A stretch of 64,000 nucleotides of DNA, from contig CACWQE010000003.1 in NCBI GenBank assembly GCA_902762905.1, positions 398 to 64,397 of the forward strand. Direction: 5' to 3'. Within the stretch, counting starts at the first letter, position 1. Every line of letters starts with the position of its first letter. This DNA is from an uncultured Lachnospiraceae bacterium (GTDB lineage Bacteria; Bacillota; Clostridia; Lachnospirales; Lachnospiraceae). The translations under genes were made by a program, and so were the position numbers. Shown here in pieces: positions 41,508 to 50,238 of this stretch. Below the pieces are notes generated by a model. It was not told the DNA's origin. It made no database searches and saw nothing but the letters and a program-made list of their open reading frames with translations.

Positions 41508-42671
41508 ATGCAAACGAATGATAATAATTCTAACAATCGCATCATTTTCTTAACAGGAACACGTGCAGATTACGGAAAGCTAAAGTCCCTTATCCGTATT
41601 GTCAACGACAGCGACCAATTCGAAGCACATATATTTGCTACTGGCATGCACATGCTTTCCCGATATGGGTCTACTTACAAAGAGATCATTAAAGATGGGT
41701 TCCCTAATATATACACTTTTGTAAACCAGAACACGAATACACCTATGGATCTTGCACTAAGTAATACCATTACTGGATTCAGTAATTACATCGCAGAATT
41801 AAAACCAATTGCCATTGTAGTTCACGGCGACCGGTTAGAGGCTTTAGCCGGTGCCATTGTTGGTGCACTTAATAATATCCGCGTATTTCACATTGAGGGT
41901 GGAGAGGTAAGCGGCACTATTGATGAATCCATCCGGCATGCGATTACCAAATTTTCGCACTATCATTTTGTTGCTAACGAGACAGCAAAGAAACGTATTA
42001 TGCAACTTGGCGAGCCAGAAGAAAACATCTTCATATTCGGTTCCCCAGATATTGATATCATGCATTCAGACAAATTACCAACTCTTGACATGGTAAAATC
42101 CTACTACAATATTACGTTTGACAATTATAACATTGTACTTTATCACCCTGTGACAACTGAGACATCTAATCTTGCCCATAACGTAAAAAGTATGGTCAAC
42201 ACACTGATCGAGTCCGGTCTGAATTATGTTGTTATCTATCCAAATAATGATTTTGGCAACAAGATTATCCTGCACGAGTATGAGAGATTATTAGATGATC
42301 CACATTTTCGTCTGTTTCCATCCATGCGGTTCGAATACTTCCTTACCTTATTAAAAAATGCAGATAGCATTATTGGTAATTCCAGTTCTGGCATACGGGA
42401 AGCATGCATTTACGGCATACCGGCTCTCGATCTTGGCAATCGTCAAGCAGGAAGATACCGCCCGGATTCCTTTTCACATATACACCATACAAACGAAACG
42501 GATCCCCATCTGATTGATATACTACAGGATACTATTGCAGCAAAATCCAATCTTACTCCACAGTCCTATTTTGGAAACGGCAACAGTGATAAACTATTTC
42601 TGGATATTCTCTTACATAAGAACATCTGGCATTCTAATATACAAAAGAGATTCATTGACATTGATTTTTAA
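41508..42671 (+). CDS. neuC: UDP-N-acetylglucosamine 2-epimerase (hydrolysing)
   Basis: A 387-residue GT-B fold epimerase that converts UDP-GlcNAc to N-acetylmannosamine and UDP (NeuC), or acts on the 2,4-diacetamido analogue (LegG). Key blocks are FLTGTRADYGKLKSL, VVHGDRLEALAGAIVGAL, FHIEGGEVSGTIDESIRHAITKFSHYHF and GNSSSGIREACIYG. AGGAGA precedes the ATG and it follows neuB by 20 bases. Product feeds NeuB. Genes for the legionaminic pathway dehydratase and aminotransferase are not in the window. Confidence 0.93.
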   Translation: MQTNDNNSNNRIIFLTGTRADYGKLKSLIRIVNDSDQFEAHIFATGMHMLSRYGSTYKEIIKDGFPNIYTFVNQNTNTPMDLALSNTITGFSNYIAELKPIAIVVHGDRLEALAGAIVGALNNIRVFHIEGGEVSGTIDESIRHAITKFSHYHFVANETAKKRIMQLGEPEENIFIFGSPDIDIMHSDKLPTLDMVKSYYNITFDNYNIVLYHPVTTETSNLAHNVKSMVNTLIESGLNYVVIYPNNDFGNKIILHEYERLLDDPHFRLFPSMRFEYFLTLLKNADSIIGNSSSGIREACIYGIPALDLGNRQAGRYRPDSFSHIHHTNETDPHLIDILQDTIAAKSNLTPQSYFGNGNSDKLFLDILLHKNIWHSNIQKRFIDIDF

Positions 42672-42686
42672 AGGAGCAAACACATC

Positions 42687-43394
42687 ATGTATCAGAAACA
42701 ACGAATTCTAGCAATCATACCCGCCCGCGGTGGCAGTAAAGGTATTCCAAACAAAAACATTATCGATCTATGCGGCAAGCCCTTACTTTCCTATTCTATT
42801 CTTGCAGGTCTTAGCAGCAATTACATCGACACTGTAATGGTCTCTACAGATTCTGTAAAAATTCGTGATATTGCATTGTCTTTTGGCGCAAGCGTTCCTT
42901 TCCTGCGTCCTGCCGAATATGCCACAGACACTTCTAAGACAATTGATTGCATGCTCCATGTCATACAAGAACTTAACAGAAACGGTCAACATTATGATTA
43001 CGTTGTTCTGTTACAACCAACGCAGCCAATCCGCAAACCAGAGTGGATTGATTCTGCAATTGAATTACTTATCAACCATCCAGAAGAAGATTCTCTTGTT
43101 AGCGTATGTCCTGTGTCCGAACACCCTATCCTTATGCGGACCATAACAAAAGAAGGAACCCTAAAGTCCCTTCTTCCTATGTCTAGTACTGTTCGCCGTC
43201 AGGATTTCCCAGACGTATACCGGGTAAACGGCTCTATCTACATTAATAAAATTAACTCTAACTTTAACGCAGATACAAGCCTTAACGACAATCATCTTCC
43301 ATATTATATGGAAGAACAGTATTCCATTGATATTGATTCGTATGAAGATCTGCAAAGGGCTGAGCATTTTCTGAGCAATCATACGATACTATAA
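42687..43394 (+). CDS. neuA: CMP-nonulosonate cytidylyltransferase
   Basis: A 235-residue cytidylyltransferase that makes the CMP-activated nonulosonic acid used by Maf. The N-terminal AIIPARGGSKGIPNKN, the central LLQPTQPIRKPEWID and C-terminal Y-x-EEQYSIDIDSYEDLQ blocks are typical. AAAGGAG lies upstream and neuC ends 15 bases before. It completes the minimal three-gene path from UDP-GlcNAc to a CMP-sugar. It ends four bases from the convergent Maf gene. Confidence 0.94.
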   Translation: MYQKQRILAIIPARGGSKGIPNKNIIDLCGKPLLSYSILAGLSSNYIDTVMVSTDSVKIRDIALSFGASVPFLRPAEYATDTSKTIDCMLHVIQELNRNGQHYDYVVLLQPTQPIRKPEWIDSAIELLINHPEEDSLVSVCPVSEHPILMRTITKEGTLKSLLPMSSTVRRQDFPDVYRVNGSIYINKINSNFNADTSLNDNHLPYYMEEQYSIDIDSYEDLQRAEHFLSNHTIL

Positions 43395-43398
43395 TACA

Positions 43399-45240
43399 TT
43401 ATCCCTTCATCGTACTATCTATTACATCCACAAACATACTTTTAACGTCATCAACGACCTCATACATTGCCTGCATATATGCCTGTAACTTTTCAAACAT
43501 TCTACAGCATTCTTCATTATTATCTTCCCGCATATCAAAAACATCACTTAAAACATCACCCTGTTCCTTGGCGATCATACAATCCAGAAAATATATCTCG
43601 TCATATTCATTACACTTTGTAATATTATTCCGTACTTTCTTCTGTATGCTCCTCATTTGAGAAGGTTTGTAATACTTACCCGTAATTAATTGAATCCCAT
43701 ATTTTGTCTGCTTAATGCTATCATATAAGATATTTTTTAATTCATCTAAATGATCTACACTTTGCTTCCACAGATTAACAACCTCTTCCTGTTGTTTGTA
43801 ATCAAAGGTTGGCGGTTCCTTCTGAATCATTCCTTCAAAGTCAAATTGCTCCACCGGATACTCCTCAATAACCTCTTTTAATGGTTTCTGAATCGTACCG
43901 ACAATCTTCGCTCCGCCTTCTGTTGCATTGATCATTTCTATATCCGTGTTACATCTTAAGTACAATTCATACCATTTACGATAATAATCATAATCCAGTG
44001 AAGTATATACTGTATCGCCATAATAGCCCTCTATCGGAATTCTATCCTCAGGCTTATATATAATCTCATTTTCTTTTCCTGCATGAACTTTATCCGGCGC
44101 AAGTGCCAAATCCTGTCCAACCAGAACTATCTTTTTATATCCCCACTCAACTGCCAATGTCACCGCACAAGTAGCAACCGAACCACCCTTCGGAAGAGAA
44201 TACATGCATTTACCAGCAATCTGATAGAGTTTATTATAATACGAGCACTCAGCTGACGCAAAAATTATCTTCTGATCATGTAATAATGAAACAATATCAT
44301 GATTAGACGAAGAATAAATTGCTAATGGTATTGTCCTCGTCCGCTCATCCTCAAATAAATCTATTTTTTTACCGGGATCTACCGTAACAGCCAGATCCGG
44401 TTGAATTCCTTTACTTATTAAATAAGGAAGCGCAGTATCTACTGCGATCATAAAAAACTTCCCCTTCACTTCCCTTAAATCTTCTACATTCTTTTCCAAG
44501 GAAGGACCCGCAGCAACAATAATGACCGGTCTGTCCGTTGGGAAAACTCCCTCAAAATCCATTTCACAATTACTATGAAAGAGTTCTTTCATATTATATA
44601 TCATATTGCGTACCGCTTTTACTGCAAAACGCTGTTTTGTTGTAATCGTCGCATAGGTTGCATTGACCGCATAGGAAAACTTTTCTTTGACCATTTCATA
44701 ATCATTCGGAAAAAGCTGGTGATACAGCGGCAAAGAATCAAAATAGCATCTCCGGTAGTTCTCGTCTGTAATATGATAGCCAAGATCTGCATCTAATTGT
44801 GTATCATTCCATCCCTGCACAATAATCCTCGTTCTTTGATGCTCGATCAAAAAAGACAAGTCATAATGATTCATTGCATGCAAAAAAATATCAATGGATG
44901 GTTCATAAAACAAAAATTGGACATGCTCTCCTAACAGTTCTACTATCTTCCTAGCGATCATCCCACTTCCCAGGCCAAAAAAAACTACTACAGAATAATC
45001 CCCTATATCTGCGTATTTTTTTGCAAAATTCTCCGCTTCCCTCGTCGGATTATACCTGCTTCCCATATAATAACTTTTATCATTTATATTAATACCAATA
45101 ATAGATGAACCATCTTTCGTCTGTTGAACAAAACAATTGTTTTCCGACTCCCGTTCGCTGTCCTTATCCTGTTCGATCAACGTATACAGATCTGGATCAA
45201 ATTTCTTCATCACGGCAATATTATTCTCATAATATGTCAT
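43399..45240 (-). CDS. Motility-associated glycosyltransferase (Maf, DUF115), copy 2
   Basis: A 613-residue Maf protein, the longer paralogue. The order of blocks matches copy 1: VVFFGLGSGMIARKIVELL in the N-terminal MAF_N-like part, VIIVAAGPSLEKNVEDL, DLAVTVDPGKKI, PKGGSVATCAVTLAVEWGYKKIVLVGQDLALA, and NATEGGAKIVG. The C-terminal 130 residues are helical. It sits directly after a small helical protein gene (three bases between) downstream of flagellin, the classical place for a flagellin-modifying Maf. It probably transfers the CMP-nonulosonate made by NeuBCA to flagellin. Copies 1 and 2 may differ in acceptor or sugar. Confidence 0.92.
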   Translation of the reverse strand: MTYYENNIAVMKKFDPDLYTLIEQDKDSERESENNCFVQQTKDGSSIIGININDKSYYMGSRYNPTREAENFAKKYADIGDYSVVVFFGLGSGMIARKIVELLGEHVQFLFYEPSIDIFLHAMNHYDLSFLIEHQRTRIIVQGWNDTQLDADLGYHITDENYRRCYFDSLPLYHQLFPNDYEMVKEKFSYAVNATYATITTKQRFAVKAVRNMIYNMKELFHSNCEMDFEGVFPTDRPVIIVAAGPSLEKNVEDLREVKGKFFMIAVDTALPYLISKGIQPDLAVTVDPGKKIDLFEDERTRTIPLAIYSSSNHDIVSLLHDQKIIFASAECSYYNKLYQIAGKCMYSLPKGGSVATCAVTLAVEWGYKKIVLVGQDLALAPDKVHAGKENEIIYKPEDRIPIEGYYGDTVYTSLDYDYYRKWYELYLRCNTDIEMINATEGGAKIVGTIQKPLKEVIEEYPVEQFDFEGMIQKEPPTFDYKQQEEVVNLWKQSVDHLDELKNILYDSIKQTKYGIQLITGKYYKPSQMRSIQKKVRNNITKCNEYDEIYFLDCMIAKEQGDVLSDVFDMREDNNEECCRMFEKLQAYMQAMYEVVDDVKSMFVDVIDSTMKG

Positions 45241-45243
45241 ATT

Positions 45244-45522
45244 TTACCCCTCTATATAACTTTCTATTATTTCTAACACTTCATATTGCATAATATCTGC
45301 CAATAATATATTATCTCCATCTTCCATAGCATGAAGTGCCTCTTCTAATTTCTCTTTTAACTCATTTTGAAATTCCGTATTATCTGTTTCTACAATCATT
45401 CTCTCTAAATACGGCAGCACGATATATAATGCTTTATATCCAGCCTCAATATTTTCCTGATACAATAGATCCACTATCTGTCTGATCGCATCAACCAGTT
45501 GCTTTAACATATCCTGATCCAT
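45244..45522 (-). CDS. Small helical protein related to the Maf copy 1 N-terminal domain
   Basis: A 92-residue acidic, all-helical protein. By eye it aligns with residues of about 20-105 of Maf copy 1: ALHAMEDGDNILLADIMQYEVLEII here matches the LLRAQEQEDYILYGDILQLQMLPMI pattern there by position. It has no cysteine motif or membrane segment. AAAGGAG lies before ATG 45522; an upstream frame to 45570 runs into the flagellin terminator. It is translated just before Maf copy 2, so it could be a stand-alone accessory subunit of that enzyme. Function not known. Confidence 0.75.
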   Translation of the reverse strand: MDQDMLKQLVDAIRQIVDLLYQENIEAGYKALYIVLPYLERMIVETDNTEFQNELKEKLEEALHAMEDGDNILLADIMQYEVLEIIESYIEG

Positions 45523-45548
45523 TCCGCTTCTCCTTTGGCATTTGTTTT

Positions 45549-45582
45549 TTAAACAAATAAAGCGGACCATAAATGATCCGCT
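45549..45582 (-). terminator. Flagellin terminator
   Basis: On the minus strand AGCGGATCA (45574-45582) pairs with TGGTCCGCT (45561-45569) with one G-T pair, followed by TTATTTGTTT. It lies 25 bases after the hag stop codon. Confidence 0.75.
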
Positions 45583-45606
45583 CTACCTGTCATAATCTTA
45601 ATAAGA

Positions 45607-46473
45607 TTACTGAAGTAATGATAATACACCTTGGTTAGACTGGTTAGCTTGTGCAAGCATAGACTGTGCAGCCTGCTGTAAGATATTATTCTTAGAGTAG
45701 TTAACCATCTCTGTTGCCATATCTGTATCACGGATATTAGATTCAGAAGATGTTAAGTTCTCAGAATAATTCTCCAAGTTGTTAATTGTGTAGTCAAGAC
45801 GATTCTGAATAGCACCAAGCTGAGATCTTGTGTCTGAAACTGTCTTAACAGCAGTTGTAACAGTTGACATCAAATTACGATACTTAGAAGTACCAGTGCT
45901 CAAACCATCTGCATAATTACTACCAAGAACAGCCTTAGTCTTAAGATCTGACAAACCTAACTGTGAAGAGTTAATCTCCTTAAGCTGAACTGTCATGGTC
46001 TCTGTCTTGTTAGCACCAACCTGTAAGCTGATACCCTTGCTGATGTTTGGATTCATCTCTTTGCTCAACAGATACTTACCATTGAACTGTGCCTTCTTAG
46101 AAATGCTATCGATCTCTTCTGTTAACTGTGTTAACTCATCAGCGATTGCTTTACGATCATCTGTAGCATTAACTTCGTTGGCACCCTTGGTTGCTAACTC
46201 ACCCATACGCTGTAAGATTGAATGAATCTCATTCAAGTTACCTTCAGCTGTCTGGATTAAGTACTGTCCATCCTCAGAGTTGCTAACTGCCTGATTGATA
46301 CCACGGATCTGATTTCTCATCTTTTCAGAAATTGAAAGACCAGCTGCATCATCTGCTGCACGGTTAACTTTGTAACCAGATGAAAGCTTCTCTGTGTTCT
46401 TAGCTACTGCCTTAACATTCATTCCGAGCATTCTGTTTGCGTTTGCTGCCTGCATGTTGTGTTGTACTACCAT
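45607..46473 (-). CDS. hag: Flagellin
   Basis: A 288-residue short flagellin made of the D0 and D1 helical domains with almost no D2/D3 region, similar in size to B. subtilis Hag. The N terminus MVVQHNMQAANANRML, SGYKVNRAADDAAGLSISE and the C-terminal SNIRDTDMATEMVNYSKNNI and MLAQANQSNQGVLSLLQ are conserved. The D1 segment has LQRMGELATKGANE, the region recognised by TLR5. Serines and threonines in the middle (residues 150-215) are candidates for nonulosonate attachment by the Maf enzymes. It is transcribed alone from a sigma-28 promoter with a long leader. Confidence 0.97.
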   Translation of the reverse strand: MVVQHNMQAANANRMLGMNVKAVAKNTEKLSSGYKVNRAADDAAGLSISEKMRNQIRGINQAVSNSEDGQYLIQTAEGNLNEIHSILQRMGELATKGANEVNATDDRKAIADELTQLTEEIDSISKKAQFNGKYLLSKEMNPNISKGISLQVGANKTETMTVQLKEINSSQLGLSDLKTKAVLGSNYADGLSTGTSKYRNLMSTVTTAVKTVSDTRSQLGAIQNRLDYTINNLENYSENLTSSESNIRDTDMATEMVNYSKNNILQQAAQSMLAQANQSNQGVLSLLQ

Positions 46474-46481
46474 AATAAATT

Positions 46482-46515
46482 CCTCCTTGAATATAATGTA
46501 GCTTCCGTGCTACAT
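46482..46515 (-). promoter_or_regulatory. CsrA-binding hairpin and ribosome binding site of the hag leader
   Basis: On the minus strand ATGTAGC pairs with GCTACAT (46496-46515), presenting ACGGAA as loop, the preferred GGA-in-loop CsrA site. AAGGAGG at 46482-46488 supplies a second GGA at the hag ribosome binding site. In B. subtilis CsrA represses hag through two such sites and FliW relieves it. Confidence 0.72.
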
Positions 46516-46594
46516 GTACTAGTAGCGATGCTACCATTAATAATTATATATAATATCTCTTGCGAGTTATTATCCCTTAACCTTTACACTATAT

Positions 46595-46621
46595 ATATCG
46601 GAACCCCTTCCAAATTCTTTA
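46595..46621 (-). promoter_or_regulatory. Sigma-28 promoter of hag
   Basis: On the minus strand TAAA (46618-46621), 15 bases, TCCGATAT (46595-46602). Spacing and boxes fit the flagellar late-gene consensus. The leader from here to the ATG is about 115 bases. Confidence 0.88.
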
Positions 46622-46641
46622 TAGTAAATTTTAAAAATTTT

Positions 46642-47124
46642 TTATTTTTTTTGATTAAAGTGAAAAGCCTCCATCGCCCTTTGATTACTCATTGTGCGAT
46701 GATAGTGGGATGTAACGGATGCTGCGTTTCTCTTCGCTACATATGCCTTTTGTTTGCTCGCAAAACATTGTGCGAGCTTATCACGATTCCGATTCTCTAA
46801 TACTTTTATCTCAACTCCCAACTCCGTGCACTGCTTAATCAATTGCTGCAATACACCTATCTGTTCTGTATAGCTATTCTTATTCTCTGTTATCTCATTA
46901 CGTACTCTTGCATATACCGCAGTAAATCCATCATCTAATTCATTTAACCTTGCAATTAACATTTCCTTTTGATTCAATGTCTTGTCAAACATCTCTTCAT
47001 CAAAATCCGCAAGATCCGCAATACAGCTTTGTTGTTCTGTAATCTGTACGATCCGCTGTAATACCTCAATCTGTTTTTGCAACGTTGTAATCAATATCTG
47101 TAAATAGTCTTCATTTACCGCCAT
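46642..47124 (-). CDS. FlgN/FliT-like flagellar chaperone
   Basis: A 160-residue coiled-coil protein. MAVNEDYLQILITTLQKQIEVLQRI, then LNQKEMLIARLNELDDGF, and a basic C terminus fit the FlgN/FliT chaperone outline (about 140-160 residues, long helices). It follows fliS in the fliD-fliS operon, the position of fliT in many bacteria, so a FliT-like role on FliD is plausible. I cannot separate it from FlgN by eye; a second FlgN-like gene is at 56395. Confidence 0.65.
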   Translation of the reverse strand: MAVNEDYLQILITTLQKQIEVLQRIVQITEQQSCIADLADFDEEMFDKTLNQKEMLIARLNELDDGFTAVYARVRNEITENKNSYTEQIGVLQQLIKQCTELGVEIKVLENRNRDKLAQCFASKQKAYVAKRNAASVTSHYHRTMSNQRAMEAFHFNQKK

Positions 47125-47177
47125 ATTTCTCTATCTCCCATAATATCATTCCTGTGAGCGTGTACAAATCAGTTCCT

Positions 47178-47558
47178 TCAGGTTGGATTCTTAGCTGCTT
47201 TCATCACTTGTTTCCAAGCATCCCGCAACTCTCTCAACTCTACTAAAATCGCATCGACCGCCTCTACGGTATGCTCACGATTCGCTGTCACCATCAATTG
47301 GAATATATAATTATATATGATATCAAAATCCTTCGCAACCGGATATTGAAAATCCAAAGTAGACTGTAATTCTACAATAATCTTTCGTGCCTTCTGGACA
47401 TTCCCCATAGCATCTCCTAATTCGCCTTTCTCAATATCTAGCTTCGCGATATTGCAGAACTTAATCGCTCCTTCATACAACATTAATGTCAATTCTGCCG
47501 GACTTGCAGTTGTAACTCTCTCATTTGCATACTTCGCATACGGATTCTTTAACGCCAT
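47178..47558 (-). CDS. fliS: Flagellin export chaperone FliS
   Basis: A 126-residue four-helix chaperone that binds the C terminus of flagellin and prevents early assembly. NPYAKYANERVTTASPAELTLMLYEGAIKFCN is the family start; LDFQYPVAKDFDIIYNYI the middle. AAGGAG precedes the ATG. Third gene of the flaG-fliD-fliS operon. Confidence 0.95.
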   Translation of the reverse strand: MALKNPYAKYANERVTTASPAELTLMLYEGAIKFCNIAKLDIEKGELGDAMGNVQKARKIIVELQSTLDFQYPVAKDFDIIYNYIFQLMVTANREHTVEAVDAILVELRELRDAWKQVMKAAKNPT

Positions 47559-47672
47559 GTTTTTCTCCTTACTCTGTTCCCTTTATAGAAAGCATTGCAC
47601 CAATTAAATATACTTAACTGGTGCAATCACACTCTTCTTTCACATATATTAATTATCTTTACTTTGCTGTTA

Positions 47673-49631
47673 TCATGAGCCAAACAACTGAGAAATATAA
47701 GTCTGCTGCGACTGTAATTTTGCTAACGCTGTCTCCATTGCTGAAAACTGCTTATAATATTTATCTTCCTCATCTGCTAACTTATCCTGTAAATCGGATA
47801 CACCATCCTTATAATTCTTAATCTCCTTATCCATCTCAACGTCGTTATAAAATGTAAGTGCACTACTTACACCATCCACACGCTTCATGGCATCCTGGAA
47901 GTTAGAATATATTTCATTACCTAAAGTAGAAAATGTCTTCGCCAAAGCTTCCGCATTTGATGATATCGCTGCTTTCAACTTATCATCTGCGCTCGCAAAA
48001 TCAGAATCATCTGCGTCTCCCTGAATATGTAGCTGTCCTTTTTCTGTGTAATTACTTGTTACAATACCAAAAGAAGCAAGTGAAAACTTAGAAGTCGTAC
48101 CATCTGAGTTCTTTACTTCTACAGATTTGTTCAAAACAGTACGCATACCAGACAGCAGCGAACTAATCGTACTGTCTCTCCGAAGAAGAGAGCCTTTAAT
48201 CTTATCTTCCCAATTCTTAACCTCTTCGTCTGTCATAGCATCTTTCTCATCTGAAGTCAACGGCTCATATCCTCTAGAACTTGATGCATCATACAATTTA
48301 TTCATCTCAGCGATCAAGGAATTATATTCTTTCACAAAGCTCTTCACTTTATCATAGATTCCATCTGTGTCCACATCCACAGAAAATGTCTGCTTCTCAC
48401 CTACTCCACTCACTTCCATAGTAAGTCCATTAATATTAAATGTATTCGTCGCCTGTGTGTATTCTACTCCATTATACACCACCTTAGCATCTGAGGCTGC
48501 AATCTTACCCGGATCATCATCCTGAAGATCCAAGCCCAACTTAGCAAGTGTGTCATCATCCGTCTCTACGGTAAATCCATTTGCAACTCCTGTATTCTTA
48601 GAACTTAAATAAAAACGACCCTGATCTGCATCATAATTTGCATTAATACCCTGCTTCGCCATAAAAGCAGCCAGACTGTTCAACGTAGTTGTTCTATCCA
48701 CAACAATCTCTGTACCATTCACTTTGATACTGGTTCCCGCCTCTATACCAAGATCTACTAATTTACTGGATCCTGTTACACTTGTGCCCTCTGACAGATT
48801 CTTGTCATATGCGATTACAGCACCGGAAACGGAATTTGCCTCTGCCCCTGTCACTTCACTTAAAGATGCAATGGTCATTCCTCTCCCTTGTGCATCGTAG
48901 GTAATCCCCAATGCTTTCGCACTCGCCTCATTCGCAGCTGTCACCGTAACGGAGTGTCCGCCAACATAGCTTACCTCTCCGGTTGTATCATCAACCGTCT
49001 CCGTTGCAGACTCATTGGTAAAAGTAAGTCTTCCCTGCGTCATGCTCGCCTTCAATCCAGTTCCATCCAACTGTGTATTAATATCCTGAAGCATCTCGTC
49101 CACTGTTGTATTCTCATCTATGTGAATATTCACATCCACTTTACTTCCATCTGCTGCATTCTCTACAGAAAAACTTGAACCATTCAAAACATTCTGAATA
49201 GAATATCCATCCTTATCATATAATTCCGATACCTTCTTACTGGTATCTGTAATTGCTGTGTAAGAAGAAGAAGTATATGTATTCTTATTAATCTTATGTC
49301 CGGTCCACATCTGTGCATTCGCAGTACTCTTAACCTGAACACTATGATTACCACTCACCGAATTGGCAGTAGTTGATATCTTAACTCCAGTAAGGTTTCC
49401 ATTGATCTTCTTGCTATTGTATGTTCCCACACTCTTAAACGTACTCAATGCACCTTTATAAAAATCCATCAACTTTGTATTCAAAGAGACCCAGGCTTCT
49501 TTCTTCCATTCAGCCTTAGTCTGTTTCTTCTTTGCATTGTCTACCTTAGTCTGATAGGCATCCGACAACTGCTTTACAAGACTCTCTGTATCTAATCCAG
49601 ACACAAGTCCCGTCATTCTAACTCCTGCCAT
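47673..49631 (-). CDS. fliD: Flagellar filament capping protein FliD
   Basis: A 652-residue filament cap. The N-terminal GLVSGLDTESLVKQLSDAY and KKEAWVSLNTKLMDFY (FliD_N) and the C-terminal helices ending TALAKLQSQQTYISQLFGS (FliD_C) are intact; the middle is variable as usual. Secreted by the flagellar export system without a signal peptide, it forms a pentameric cap that helps flagellin fold at the tip. It follows flaG by 11 bases. Confidence 0.95.
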   Translation of the reverse strand: MAGVRMTGLVSGLDTESLVKQLSDAYQTKVDNAKKKQTKAEWKKEAWVSLNTKLMDFYKGALSTFKSVGTYNSKKINGNLTGVKISTTANSVSGNHSVQVKSTANAQMWTGHKINKNTYTSSSYTAITDTSKKVSELYDKDGYSIQNVLNGSSFSVENAADGSKVDVNIHIDENTTVDEMLQDINTQLDGTGLKASMTQGRLTFTNESATETVDDTTGEVSYVGGHSVTVTAANEASAKALGITYDAQGRGMTIASLSEVTGAEANSVSGAVIAYDKNLSEGTSVTGSSKLVDLGIEAGTSIKVNGTEIVVDRTTTLNSLAAFMAKQGINANYDADQGRFYLSSKNTGVANGFTVETDDDTLAKLGLDLQDDDPGKIAASDAKVVYNGVEYTQATNTFNINGLTMEVSGVGEKQTFSVDVDTDGIYDKVKSFVKEYNSLIAEMNKLYDASSSRGYEPLTSDEKDAMTDEEVKNWEDKIKGSLLRRDSTISSLLSGMRTVLNKSVEVKNSDGTTSKFSLASFGIVTSNYTEKGQLHIQGDADDSDFASADDKLKAAISSNAEALAKTFSTLGNEIYSNFQDAMKRVDGVSSALTFYNDVEMDKEIKNYKDGVSDLQDKLADEEDKYYKQFSAMETALAKLQSQQTYISQLFGS

Positions 49632-49642
49632 GCAATCTCCTC

Positions 49643-50092
49643 CTATCTCTTCTCATCTACTAATAATCCAGCCAGTTCCAATGACTTTGCGATCATATCC
49701 AATGTCTTCTCCGGTGGAATTTCACGAATTACTTTATCTGTTGTTTTATCCCGAACCGTTATAGAAATTCTGTGCGTCTTCTCATGATAAGAAAACTGTA
49801 ATGAAGTCTCCGTCGGTGCAATCCTCTTATTAATATCTGCAATTGCACTCTTAATCTTCTCTTCAGAAACCTCTTGAAGTTCCTTTCTATCTGACTGATC
49901 TTCTTTGTTCTTGTCAGAATCTCTGCCCGCGCGGTTCTCACTTCCCTGTGTTCCCACTATCGGCTGATATCCTTGTACCTGAGCCTGCTGTTGTCCCTGT
50001 TCTGTTACTTCAATCTTTTCAACAGGTGCAGTCTTCTCAGCTTTCGGCATCTGTTGTGTTACAACATTACTACTAATTGCATCAATTGCCAT
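49643..50092 (-). CDS. flaG: FlaG family protein
   Basis: A 149-residue FlaG-type protein. The first 85 residues are low-complexity (Q-, K- and E-rich); the conserved domain is at the C terminus, LQFSYHEKTHRISITVRDKTTD followed by VIREIPPEKTLDMIAKSLELAGLLVDEKR split by position. FlaG affects filament length in several bacteria. ATG 50092 with GGAGGTGGAG upstream is preferred to the earlier in-frame ATG at 50107, which lies in the ribosome binding site. First gene of the flaG-fliD-fliS operon behind a candidate sigma-28 promoter. Confidence 0.88.
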   Translation of the reverse strand: MAIDAISSNVVTQQMPKAEKTAPVEKIEVTEQGQQQAQVQGYQPIVGTQGSENRAGRDSDKNKEDQSDRKELQEVSEEKIKSAIADINKRIAPTETSLQFSYHEKTHRISITVRDKTTDKVIREIPPEKTLDMIAKSLELAGLLVDEKR

Positions 50093-50161
50093 AATCTCCA
50101 CCTCCATGTGAAATCTCGTCCTGCAAATCTATATGTTTGCCTAGTATCTCTTTCAATAGCT

Positions 50162-50189
50162 ATATCGGCTATCTTTATATTAGATTTTA
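50162..50189 (-). promoter_or_regulatory. Candidate sigma-28 promoter of flaG-fliD-fliS
   Basis: On the minus strand TAAA (50186-50189), 16 bases, GCCGATAT (50162-50169). The -10 box is near perfect; the spacer is one base longer than usual. Confidence 0.6.
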
Positions 50190-50238
50190 CACCCTTTTAT
50201 AGATTTTTACAATATTTCCCCTTTTCGTATAGTTCTCA

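Noticed and set aside
40456..43394. Pseudaminic acid pathway
   Set aside because: PseB, PseC, PseH and PseG-type genes are absent and a hydrolysing NeuC-type epimerase is present.
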